From positions 3,904,889 through 3,968,888 of the forward strand of contig JAJEKV010000030.1 in the NCBI GenBank assembly GCA_021234155.1: a stretch of DNA of 64,000 bases, read 5' to 3'. Positions 14,034-25,516 of this stretch are shown here, one piece after another. Positions within the stretch are counted from its first letter, which is position 1. Every line of letters starts with the position of its first letter. The DNA comes from Isoetes taiwanensis. Its lineage: Eukaryota > Streptophyta > Lycopodiopsida > Isoetales > Isoetaceae. Made by a program: the position numbers and the translations under genes. The notes below the pieces were generated by a model. It was not told the origin of the DNA. It searched no databases and saw only the letters and a program-made list of their open reading frames with translations.

Positions 14034-15480
14034 TGTGACGCCCCCGAACTTATAGGGATGCTCCCATCAGATAAATATAAGAAATCCCCTCTTCCATGGC
14101 GACAATACTATAGAAAGGCCTCCGGCCCCACTCGACCATTTGTGATGGGCAAGTGTCCGGGTGAAGGACATTGGAGGTGCCCGGCCCTACGCCTTCCATG
14201 GAAATCCTATACGCGTAAGCATACTTACAAGGTTAGCATCCGCAACAATACAAACAAATAATATACCACCAATGGGGCAGGTGGCCCATCATCATCCATA
14301 AGAATGCATATAGAACACCAATAATATAACAAGGAAAACATTATAAATATGGGCTCTACCTGCTCAGACTCATGGGAATCAACCGGACAGCCAAGGCCTG
14401 TGATAATTTCTCATGCATTTAATCATAACAATGGCGCTATCGTATAGAACAATGGCTAGGGTAGTCCACTCCATCCTTCCTTCCTCAGGTAATAATTCTT
14501 GCGATAGGATCGGAACATGCTATGGCGTGATTGTGCCTTCAAGATGCAGGTAATCCCATGTGGAATCACCCTATGGAACTACTCGGGTTACATCTCCTCG
14601 GGTCCGAAGGAGACAGTCGAGAGGCATCCCTCCTCGAGCATGATGGACTGGTGTGCTAGAGAACACGCGGCCACTCAAGACTCGTGACTGCATCTCTCCT
14701 AATTTACTCCCCCTCAAATCTAAAGGCCGCTCACCTGCACACATTCAATTCCAGGGCTTCCACACACATTTGGGCACACACCCACTAAGGGAGTGCGTCG
14801 CACCCATACCCCGCCCTCTCTGCTGATTGGACTATAAGCCTAGCACACTATAGAGTCCCAGAGGTCGGGCATGGGCAAGACCCCATCCCCGATTCAAAGA
14901 TCATACTCTATTTGGTGTTGAATCACATCATAGCATCCACAACCAGGGTGGGCTCTCTTGTGCAATGTGCTGCAACACTGGTCTTAGGAGGTTCTCGCTG
15001 GAGCATCACTAAATCTAGATAGTTGTCTCTACCCCCTTTAACCCCATACAACACAGGAGGAACAGAAAAGAGAAGATCAAATAGAAACATCCATCATCAT
15101 CAAGGGCAAATCATAGAATGAAATCTAATCATCCATCTACTCAAACAAGGTTAGAATAGCATACAACTAGCTTTAAAGACTCGACTCATGGTCCCGCTGA
15201 TCCATTGTCTCTCAAGAACATTCATAGAACCGGTCGTGTGTTATTGCAACAGCCTCCTCCTCCGCCTTCCCAAACTCTCGAATGGAAGTGCACTGGGCCG
15301 GGAGCCCACTTGCCACCCAAAGATGGTAACCCCGCCTCTTGGCCAATCGAAGTTAGGCCAAGTGAGCACACTCTAATTAGCCTATTTGGCTAATTAGTAC
15401 TATTAGTTAGTCTACTTAGGTTAGTTTAACCCCAATAATCCCTTTTAGGTTAGTCCCCAATGGTCCCAATACCTTGGTGA
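14034..15480 (-). repeat. 5' LTR (minus-strand element)
   Basis: Read on the plus strand the segment starts TGTGACGCC at 14034, which is the 3' end of the LTR on the minus strand. It lies one base from the primer-binding site. It shares ordered blocks with 10580-11780. The far boundary near 15480 is estimated from where the similarity fades. Confidence 0.65.
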
Positions 15481-18400
15481 CGTGTCAGGTTAGGTATACA
15501 TATACCGTGATACTTACATGGAACGGGCCACAGCCACATAGTAGTTGAACATGGAAATAGTAATTCCAGAAAGACCCCATACACTTGTCGCAATGTTGTG
15601 TTTGGCTCAAATTCTTCCTCGCCCTATGCCACAAACGTGGCTTCCTATTTGGATAGCATGAGAATGTGTCAAACTAGAGCGATTGTAAATTCTATGTATA
15701 AGATCCTTCTTGGGGCAGCTGCAGCTGCCTCCCTTCACAAAAGTGGCCTTTAATGGTACTTGTGAATCAAATGTGAGAGCAACTTGAAAAAATGGGTTTG
15801 AATAAGTAGCTCCATCCCAAGTTGTCTTGTAGTGGCAGACATCCTTGGATGTGTGTGTGCAGGTCAATGTTTGCTCCACAAATTCTCAAGCAGATGCTTG
15901 CAATGAGTTCTTCATGTTCTCGCTGGAGGGATGACAATTGAGCATTGTTTCTTCTTGTGTCTCTGCATACTAGACCATCTTGATTAGGGCTTCCAAATAT
16001 TTTCCATTGCAATTTTTGTATAGTCAACTGGTCTTATTGGCAAAGGTATTCAAGTTCCCTCGGGACAATTTAGCAAAGCCACTTGACTTCGTCAGAGTGG
16101 ATTTCATTTAATAAATTGAAAAGGAAAAAATATTTTCATTTCTAAGGCAATAGATGTCCCGATGTTCAAGTCCTCGCTGAAGCTGGCTAAATGCATTATC
16201 AAAGCATATGTTATCTTTGAACATAATGCATGAAGAGTCACATTTAGAGTGTATCTTTAGATCTGAAACCAGGAAGCACAACAAGAATAGAAAAATGCCT
16301 AGCGCAATTGAGTCAGCTAATAATGGTCACATCTTAAAAAATCTCAATTTCCACCCACAATTTCAAATTTCAGTACTTAATGTTTCAATAGCGCATATCA
16401 GATGGAAAAATGGGATGCTGATAGGGATACGTAGGTCAATATATGCTGCTGGTTGGAATAAACAAAGGATGATGGTTTTTTTTTGGGGGGAGGGGGAGGG
16501 AATGCAGGAGAGCCTGAGGGGGACAAGAGGGGGACCCAAGGATGCAGGGGTGATAGTGTAAGAGATTGTGAGGGAATCAATGATATTCAAAAAAAGGTGC
16601 TCTGGAATTTTAAGGAGTACATAACTGAGTTCCAAGACTGTGGGCCTTGGCTGGTGCTAAAGCTCAAAAACTAGGACATTGCACTGGAGCAAATCGTACG
16701 AGGGAGATCTGGAGGGCAAATGATTTGAAGAAATATTTCCAAATGCTTTATCAAAATCAACAAATGAGGGAGGCCTGGCATTCCCCGAATGAATTTGGTG
16801 ACCCAATTCACTGCACAGCTGGGATAAATTGTTATTAAGAATCATTTGTATTATGACCTCACTCTAAATGAGATGGCCAAAGCTAATGACACAGGGGCAT
16901 AGGCATATATTTAACTAGAATGAAAACCCTAATGTTTACTTAGCTAATAGATGATGAAATCACATAATGGGTAGCAAATAATGGTATATATACAGATATC
17001 TAGGTTATAGAAATATGATGTAGATGAGAGTCATTCTGGGTTGCTCTTTTCTTGATCGGCAGAATCCTGTGATTTATGATGTCGATATAAAATGCGTTGA
17101 TCAAAGGCGGGGTAATTATAGCAACTTGGTACAAAAAGAAACAGTAGGAGGTTAATCTGGAAGGAAGCAATTCTAAAGTTCAACGGACAAGAAAGGTTTA
17201 CATTTTCTGAAATTTTGAATAAGCAGATTCTAGCAAGAATAAGGAAAAATGGGACGATAAACAAATAAATGTCTAATAAAGAAATAAGAAGAATGACCAA
17301 GTATGGAAGAAAGAGAGGGGCATGGTTTAAGCGGGATACGAAATAGTTGCGATATGCTAAAATGTAGGCTATGGCATGTAGAGACGAGATGTAGCAACAA
17401 AAGATTTAAAGATTTGAATATCTTGAGGGACCCACCCAAAATATAAAAGCATTTCAGGCGAATGTTGCGTGATGCATTTAACCCCGCAGCAGTATATCGC
17501 GATCGGTATGGGTATGCCCGCCACGGATACTATGTCTAAATCACAGTTAATGCGGGCAAGCAACCCCACATAGCAGCATTAAAAGACTGACAAGCAACTC
17601 TTTAGAGATGGACAAACTCGCGATGGCAATGGAAATAGGGAAAAGGATGAGGGTCGCCATGAAAGCTTCCGCAGTGGAAAACCGCTGGATGGTCAAACCG
17701 CCACCATGGTACGAAATAGAAAAAGGATGAGGTGATTGCTCGCTGCGAAGAAGGGCGCTTGATGGTGCTCACGTCGGCTGCTGAGACATCGAAACAAGTA
17801 AAGGAGGTTGATGACAAGGAGAATTCTTCTGGCTGAGAGGTGGATCGAAAGCGGGCTGTCATATCGTTGGTCGCATCGCGAAGTATTTATCGCTGTTGTG
17901 GGCGTAAAATGTAAGTGTTACCGAAGCGCGTAAGGCATGTGCTTATTGTCTTAGGGTTCATTGCTACAAGTGCATGCGATTACACCATCCGCATGCTTCT
18001 CTAGTGCAGGTGGAGAGTTATCGCATTCACATCACTTGGATGGAATGCAAAAAGGTTCAAATCGCGACGGGGTTTTATGGCGAAATTGCGCTGTGCGGCA
18101 TTGAGAATATGGAATGCATGCATCCTATAAGGGTCACAAAGAAAAAGGATGATGGACTCATGGTAGCCACCAAGAACCATAGTGGCTAAAGGATGATTTA
18201 GAAAAGCGCCAATTTAAATCCAATTGATCTTGACGATTTAAATGATAGTATAATAAAAAAAAGAGGCCCACCTTCTTTGCTTCCTCTTCCTTTGGTTGCT
18301 GGTTATTTTAAAATTTTTCTTTTAGTTTGTATAGCATTTCAGAACCTTAATTTGAAAATTGTAACAGCATTTAAGGCAAATATGGAGCACCGGAACTCTG

Positions 18401-19329
18401 ATTAACGACCACATTCGGCGCCTTCAAGAAGCGCCATTACAGTGGAGGTGCATCATCAGTTTGGTGCACAGAAATGTATATACATATCTATAGATTAGAA
18501 GTTTAGTTTTCTTCTAAAGTGGCTATATATAACAAAAGGTTGATATCATTGGCGAACCACATTTCGATTTAATGGGCGGAATGCATCTATAAAGTCTCGG
18601 AGTAACAAGCCATCGCGATGACCTAAGACTCTGGTACAGCTTTAGGCAAGCAGCCACCACCGCAATACGCAATAGCGAATGTACTTAAGGGTGATATAGC
18701 GCGCCATGTTTGAAATGGAGCGGTAGATAAACTATCGACAACCACGGGGTATGGTTATATGGAGTCACGGATACCGCCATGGCCATAGTCTCTTTAGTCT
18801 CCATAGTGAGGATTCAATTTTCTTATATTATATTACATTACATTACTTATACACGATTTACATTAAGATATTATATGCCTAAAGGAGCTAGGGTTATGAT
18901 CAATGGTACTTCTTTCTCCACTGAGTTTTAGTCCTATCTATTTATATTTTGGAGAATAAAGTTTGGTCTTCAAAAGCAGTTAAAAAGAAAAACTGTGGAA
19001 TATTCTAATTGAATTACTGTAATGTGCATTTGCATTGAAAGTGATGTATAAATTGAAGAAAAAAAAGTAATCGGGAATGTACGGAAGTTATAGAAAGACA
19101 AGAAAGAATAAAGTATGAAGAGAAGTGTTTCTGTTCCCTGAACTTGGTGGGACTGGGGCGGTTAAAAGCCAAATGGAAGGGTAAAGAAGGGGAACAAGTT
19201 AAAATTTCTGACAACCTGCATACTCCCAATTGTGTAAGTGAGACAAATTGGCCTATGGGAGCCAAAACGCTGAAATGCCACAAATGGAGTTAGTATTGAG
19301 ATTAAAACCTCCTGAGGTTTTCGAGGACT
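15481..19329. other. Intergenic DNA, no recognisable gene
   Basis: Short open frames on both strands, all under 120 codons, show no motif I recognise. A G-rich block lies at 16485-16549. Nothing else stands out. Confidence 0.5.
16485..16549 (+). other. G-rich tract with quadruplex potential
   Basis: After a run of T the plus strand has G runs of 6, 5 and 3 bases with single A spacers, then further runs of five G within about 45 bases. A shadow frame crosses it but I see no gene. Confidence 0.5.
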
Positions 19330-21250
19330 TGGGTGAATAAGTGGCGTTTGGCGCAGACGGCAAATGATATGGCGATAAATTACGCATATTGCGACGTGTC
19401 CTCAATGTGTCGCGTCCGAGGTGATTATAACCGAAAAGTGGCATCCATGACGGCCCCTCTTGGTGATAAGCATCCCAGAGCCCATCATGGTCGTATCCAA
19501 CAACGCATGTAACCGGCTGGTTAGCATGATCAAATTCCAAGAGGTTGTGCGAATGCACTGAATGCCAGCAATGCCGCAGAGTGGCCTTTCTACCCTTTAA
19601 GAAGCACCTTATCGGCAACACAAAACACCCATTATTTCATGCCTTCCAAAGCTCCACCGTGTTTACCCCACTCCGCAAAGCTATGCACCTCTCGGCAATT
19701 AGAAGCAATTGTAATCTGGGCGTTTTTCGCGGCGCAAATGTGGAGATAGCGCCTGCGGACTTCACGCAAACATGGGTTGATTCAACTCCGGTAGTGCGCC
19801 ATCTTTAACATGTTTATGGGGCATCAAGCATCCCGGCGGCTTCGCTCTGGTGGTGCTTTTAAAGTATCTATGGCCGTCAGCAGCCTGATGATGGTCCTCT
19901 TCTGCCGAATCTGATGCACATGTTTCGTACGTCCCATCCGTAGGAACCACCTGTTTCAGTTTCGATCTTTTCAAAGACATGCCTTCGAGGCAACTTAAAT
20001 CGCCAAGGCCGGAAGAGGTTGCCGTTGAGATTTCTGATTGCCCAGCTGTCTCCACACCCTTATGGAAGAATAATGTGTCAAGTGGCGGTTCTATCAAGAA
20101 AGTATAAAAACCGCCTCCAGGGTGACCTGATATGGAATCAGATTTCCATCTCGGGTGCTCTGCCAAAGCAGTTTTGTACCCCGCTCAACGTCCCTCATGT
20201 GATATGATCGACTTTACTCTCAACTCATATAAAAAGAACAGTTCCAACGGTAATCCCTACCAAGTGGGGACATGGGGCTCACCATGCAACTCTGCCTTTG
20301 TAGCCTGCTTATTCTGACGTCAATAAAGAGCTCCAACTTATGTCACCTCAGAATCTAATGGAAGTATCCTAGTATAAAGTAGTGTGTAGTCTCCATGCCC
20401 GTGTATCTCTAAAAGGCAAAGCCACATTTTGCCCTCGAGAAGCGTGAAGGAGGGAAGCCTTGGCTGCACAGATGAGACAAGCAGGTGACCTTCCACTTTG
20501 GCCACAAATTGGACCTCATTCCAAGTAAGTCCTATTGCAGTCCATCCAGGTATGGTGATGCCTACATGACATCCAGAGGGGCTAGGAGGTCCACATCATC
20601 TCATGATAAGGAGCTTCACAACCGTGTATGTAAGCTGAGCCTCCATCACCCCCAGCCCATGCCATCCTCCTAATTTGTCAATGGGGTCAAACAATGTTGC
20701 AGGAGCCAGCACCTCCCCGGGCGTAACACCAATACTACTATTGACATGTTGTCTCTATCGGCGTCAATGGCTGGAGCATGTCTCATAGAATTATAACACG
20801 GAGCTTTGCAGTCTTCGTGGAGCTCCCAACCGGCCTTTAGCCCTTCTACCTTTCTAGGCGCACTATGCCAAAGGCTTTTACAAAATCACAAAGAAGCAAA
20901 GGAGATCTCCGGCAGCACTTTATCCTCAACCAAGTTCCAGTACGGAATATGTGGTCACGTAGGAGGTTCTGCCCGCATCCTCCCCTGTGCCCTCACTTTG
21001 TGCCTCTCCTTCAGCTACCCGCCAATTGCTATTCAAGGATGATGGCCATTAGTTTTGCAAAGAGGAAACCCGCTCATGATTGTCCCAGAGCGGCAGCTAG
21101 TATGGGTAACAAAGAATCACCCTACCGAGATTCTTCTTTGGTCCCACCTTCGGCCAATGGCATTTTATTTTGCCACGCTTGGAGGTTGGCGAAACAAGTA
21201 TAACCAATATCAAGTCCTGTGTAGACTTTTAAATCTGCCCTCGAGTCACA
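19330..21250 (-). mobile_element. RTE-like non-LTR retrotransposon remnant (copy 2)
   Basis: Reverse-complemented, this stretch is collinear with the element at 35622-37465. Matching blocks include CTATGAGACATG, ATGATGTGGACCTCCT, CTTGTCTCATCT, GGGCAAAAT and GATGGGACGTAC, and they continue to the 3' end. On the minus strand the order is the RT finger region near 21100, the region around the catalytic YADD motif near 20600, the thumb, and the C-terminal region near 19400. Frameshifts and stops break every domain. A 134-codon minus-strand frame at 19762-20166 is a chance opening inside this element and not a host exon. The 5' limit near 21250 is where similarity becomes unclear. No tail or target duplication could be found. 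Confidence 0.75.
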
Positions 21251-24200
21251 AAATATCTCGGCATAACACGTTATCCCCAAGGCTGGGGATTTTAAATCTA
21301 CCATATGTAATATATAATCACATGAGTAGCTCCCAGTACGCGATATCGTACCCAAATGTATTGGTTTTCCGATACCAGTACGTAAATAAATGCTATCAAA
21401 TCGATGATTATCTACCAGCAAAGAACATACAATATTTTATGTAGAAGCCCTAGATTCAAGGATGAAGAACCATAATGAAGAGCCGATGATGCCTCGTGAA
21501 ATGGCAAGTAATACAGTCATTGAAAAAAATGATGATGATGGAAGTGACTTGAACCATATATCTAATGACAATAGTGCTAGACTCCATATGAATGGATGCA
21601 AATAATTAAGATGACATTCTATTTCGCGTCTATAGTGCTGGTAGTGCCATAAATAAGGATGATAAATTTAAAATTGGGAACAATCTAGATAATAACCGGA
21701 ATGCCAAAACGTCTAAGGATTAAATCAAAGGGTTGTTCTACGATGAGGGAAATAAAGTTATAAAGGTCGAGACTCAAAGCGAAAGGTCCAACAGCAAACA
21801 TACATAAGTAGATAGAATTGATTTTTTCGTCTACAAAAACTAAAAAGGCCTATGGGACCCAGACAAAGAATACAACAAATCACGTCCAGACCAAAAATTC
21901 AAGGATTGTCGAAAAGTTATCTGTTAAAGTATTAGGTCATTTCCATAAATTGTATATTGTACAATTTAATTTGATGATGAAGGACTGCACAATTGAGCTC
22001 GTATGTTGCATAATTTCCTGAAGTATGATAAGCATATCCCCCGAGTCGCCTCCAACAACATCGAGGTGCAGCAGTTGGTTAGATGTGTGTTAACCTCGGT
22101 GCATAATCTGCCCTATATGTCTATATGTGGGGCGGGGCCATGAGGGCACCGGCCTAAATGCACCCCTGGCAAACATTGGCAACACCTTCGTGTGCCTCTT
22201 TCCAGAGTCCACCAATTACCCCTAATTCTGTGGAAAGCCGTGTTTTGCGTGAATGGATGCAATAGTTCTGCACTTCTTCATGGGCAAATGCGCCAATAGG
22301 TACTATTATGGATCCCTGGCAGGTGTTGGGATTAATCTGGGCTTTATATTGTGTTATCTTTACTAGTTCCTAGGCCCTAGCATCCCAAAAGTTTATTAGG
22401 AAGCACTTCTAGATACTGTTTTAGGTAATTGGCGCCGGCTGTTGAGGATAGATAGTACTTACCATACCCATGGAGCTATCCCATAGAGGCATAAGAGACT
22501 CTCTAAATATTGTTTACTTATATGTACCTCTCCGCGCATTATTCCATCCTGAGAAACAAATGGCTCAAGCCCTTCATGCATGCTTACGCGAATCTATAAT
22601 AGTGTAAGCGGCATTTGAAGGTGAGTTTCTTCGCGTCGCACCATCCGAAATCATATGATGCATATTCAAGCAAAACACTGGAAGAGGTGTGTATTGGCTT
22701 CGCAGAATTTGATATGGGACCCTGATCGGACCCCTAAGTTCTTGAGCCAAAAAAGCTTTTTAAACTCGCTCGAAGTCATCCAAAGTAGCAAGTGATATAA
22801 CTAATTCCCCGACTTCCAATTTATATATAAAAGACCCAGACTACTCATCCTCAAAGAAGTGGACTATGTAATCAGCTTTTGAAGATCCGCGAGTATGCAT
22901 TGTATATAAAGCCTTCGCCAATCTAATCGCCAAACATAGCATCTCAAAATGTGGTAGTAGTGACCATCTCAAGGTACCTTTATGTCTTGATAAGTGAAGC
23001 ACTGTTGTCTTTGTTGTCGTAGAGACAATATGAAAGCACCTGATAAAGATTAACACTAAAGAACTTATCTTTTATGATGCATGTCTAGTAAATAATGACT
23101 ACCCTAGACATGTATGGGATTGGTTGCTCTCCCTTTTTTAGATATCACTAACAAGTACCTGAACGGTTAAGCAAAGCCAAAGCTGGATGCTTAGTGAAGC
23201 GGTGTTGATCAGCGGGACCATAGAGGGACAAGACTAAGACCGGCAATCTTCAGCGTGATATGGGCGTATGGACGGCGTTCCTCCAACATGCTCAAGATAG
23301 TATAGCGTTAAGTTTATCATTGTTCTTCACTTTACCCTGTGAGGGGAGTGCTGCCGCCTTGAGAGTTTTGGATGTGCGCTCTTATGGATAGGGTATAGGT
23401 TGCTTCCACCTCAAAGGCTTTCAGCTGCCACTCGAGATTTTATCGCCTTTTAAAATTCCCTACTTGTATTTGACTTTTGATTAAATAGAATAAAATAGAG
23501 ATTGACGTCCTTCAACAATAAAAATAATAACATCAATGGAGTATATGGAAGACCTTAGCTTAAAATCATACAAGTCACTATTTACAAATCATTGTTCACA
23601 TAGATAATGTTTTATTATTTCACAACTTTGAGAGCACAAGCATTCGTAGAATACAGATTCGGTTCTCTATTCACCTTATCATTTGCGCCCCATCTTTTAT
23701 GTGCTTATATAAATAGAGGCTTGCCAAATTAGGCCACATAGATGTCCACGTTTAATTCGACCGAGGATACTCAGCTCAAGTGTATTCACCTGGTTCAGCC
23801 AAGAATTTCATTTAACCACCTTCCACTTTTAAACTATTATAAGGTCATTCCATTTCTAAACCATTATATGATAATATTTAACCAAGTAAATATTTTCCTA
23901 TGAAGTTCCTACAGTTAGAAACCCATGAATGATCTCACATACAATTTCTTTCGCAGTTAGTTATTTCTTTAGCTTTACTTATTTTTACTGATAGTCCTTT
24001 GGAATGGGGGTATTTTAGACTTAGGGAATTGCTATAACTAACATATTCAAAATGCTGGAATTATGGATCTTCATCATTACTTAATCATATTGTAATTAAA
24101 CATATTATTTTCAATATAAATTAGTAGTGACTATTTTATTTAGTTTGCCATTTTAGTTCTACGCCCTGATAAGCATGAAAATGGAACCTCATTGCCTAAG

Positions 24201-24861
24201 CACTAGTTGTGTATTAACTCCTTCATGCTGTAAGGAAAAGTAAGTTTTCCATGTCCCAAAACCACCGAGCCTAGAACATGTTTTTATTCTCGTTTACGAA
24301 GAACGATGAGTATATTTGTCCCTGATGTACTAGAACGTGGATCTCACATAATCCTCTATGATAATACACAAACAGTTTCTAGGGGAAATTTCTTTTTGGT
24401 CTCCTTCAGCTTTGATTGCAAGTACGAACTTGAAAATTTGAGGACCTCAAAGCCTATTGGTTCTTGGTTTAAAGTCTCAAATTCTTCTTGGGTTTTACAA
24501 GTATTGTGGTAGCTTGGGTCGTATAAAAAGCTAAGTTATGTCAGTTATTATTTGTTTACTAGTGATATGAATGTTGTTATCTATCTTTCTATTCTTTGCA
24601 TAACTTTCCGATTCAAAGTAATAATGTAGAAAGGAAAATAATGCTCGAGATGTGTCTGATGAATACAATAGATGTAAACTATGTAGATGTTAAATGTCAT
24701 CAATACATTAGATGTAAAGTATATAAATATTACATGTTTTATTGGTGCTTTATCTATGTACATAATAGCGAAAAGTGTGTTACACTACAAACTTAGCTTA
24801 AACATAGACATGCATTTTGATTAACTAATATTTCTATATCTGTGACTTCTATTGCAGGCAT
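21251..24861. other. Intergenic DNA, no recognisable gene
   Basis: I see no coding frame above about 70 codons with a recognisable motif. A strong TATA-like box (TATATAAATAGA) at about 23707-23719 could be a promoter from a lost LTR, but no LTR ends are visible. Confidence 0.45.
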
Positions 24862-25090
24862 ACAAAATGGTAAAGACACCCAAGAAAACACCAACAAAGC
24901 CAGTTGGAAAAACTCCAAGAGCCATGAAGACATCCAACACCGAAAGAGCTTCCACTTTGGGTTGTCAAACAGAAATCCTAAGAGATGGCAATACATTTTC
25001 AATGAGGCAACTTAAGCTGTTGAATTTTGCAAGCTAGTATGGTGAATATGGTAAAATGGCCAAAGGCTTGTGGGGATAAAGCCCAAAGAT
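24862..25090 (+). pseudogene. Partial copy (C) of an unrecognised repeated gene, first exon
   Basis: A short frame opens with MVKTPKKTPTKP after an acceptor-like TTGCAG. It resembles the frame starting at 25517 (MAKTPKKSAAS): both are basic, Lys-Thr-Pro-rich starts that run into a segment beginning MR-x-(L/F)-K. The frame stops near 25035 and no later exons follow before the next copy begins. I read it as a partial 5' duplicate of the gene described at 25517. Function is unknown; the basic start could be a nuclear signal. Confidence 0.45.
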
Positions 25091-25516
25091 ATACTCGACA
25101 TAAAGATAATGTTAGGGTAAAAGACGCTAGGGTGATAAAATATTGGGTCATTTTAATACATATACATTTTTTAGAAATGTATAATAATTAACGCTAATTT
25201 TAATTTTTTGTTTTATGTAGAAAATAGGCATATCGAAAATTCCTCCAATTCTTTTCTTCCCCGCTTTTTTTTCTTTGTCATTTGATCTCTACGCTTTACC
25301 TGCGATCCCAAGACTCGATCTCATAGTTTACTAAAGACGCTCTTCGCTTTTAAACAGCCATTCTCAACAAATCAAAGGTACAATCGCCTTTCTTCCCTAG
25401 TTTTTCTTTTTCTCATTGTTAATTTATTACTTTTAGGTTTTTGTTTACATGTGCAAGCTCGATTGTTGCACCTTTTAGGACAATTAAAAGATATTTTTTC
25501 ATTGCATTTATAGACA

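Larger units (their letters stand above)
10580..15480 (-). mobile_element. Decayed LTR retrotransposon, probably non-autonomous
   Basis: Two related segments of about 1.2 and 1.4 kb (10580-11780 and 14034-15480) lie in the same orientation and flank about 2.2 kb. Shared landmarks are a start like TGTGACGCCCC, a CCTCTTCCATGG block, a GGAATCACCCTATGG block followed by CAGTCGAGAGGC, and an end containing TTAGTACTATTAGTTA and TTTAACCCCAATAA. On the minus strand a tRNA-iMet-like primer site directly follows the upstream LTR, which sets the orientation. The interior carries no recognisable RT, integrase or protease. A 43-codon minus-strand frame at 13247-13378 begins MAQHQREQ and could be a gag start, but this is weak. 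Both outer ends are uncertain and I found no target duplication. Many substitutions and indels between the LTRs imply an old insertion. Confidence 0.7.

Noticed and set aside
19762-20166. 134-codon minus-strand frame that looks like a Ser-rich host exon
   Set aside because: Its reverse complement aligns with the thumb and C-terminal region of the RTE-like element at 36780-37080, so the opening is chance within a decayed transposon.
23707-23719. TATATAAATAGA as a host promoter
   Set aside because: No gene or LTR follows it. It was kept only as a note in the region entry.
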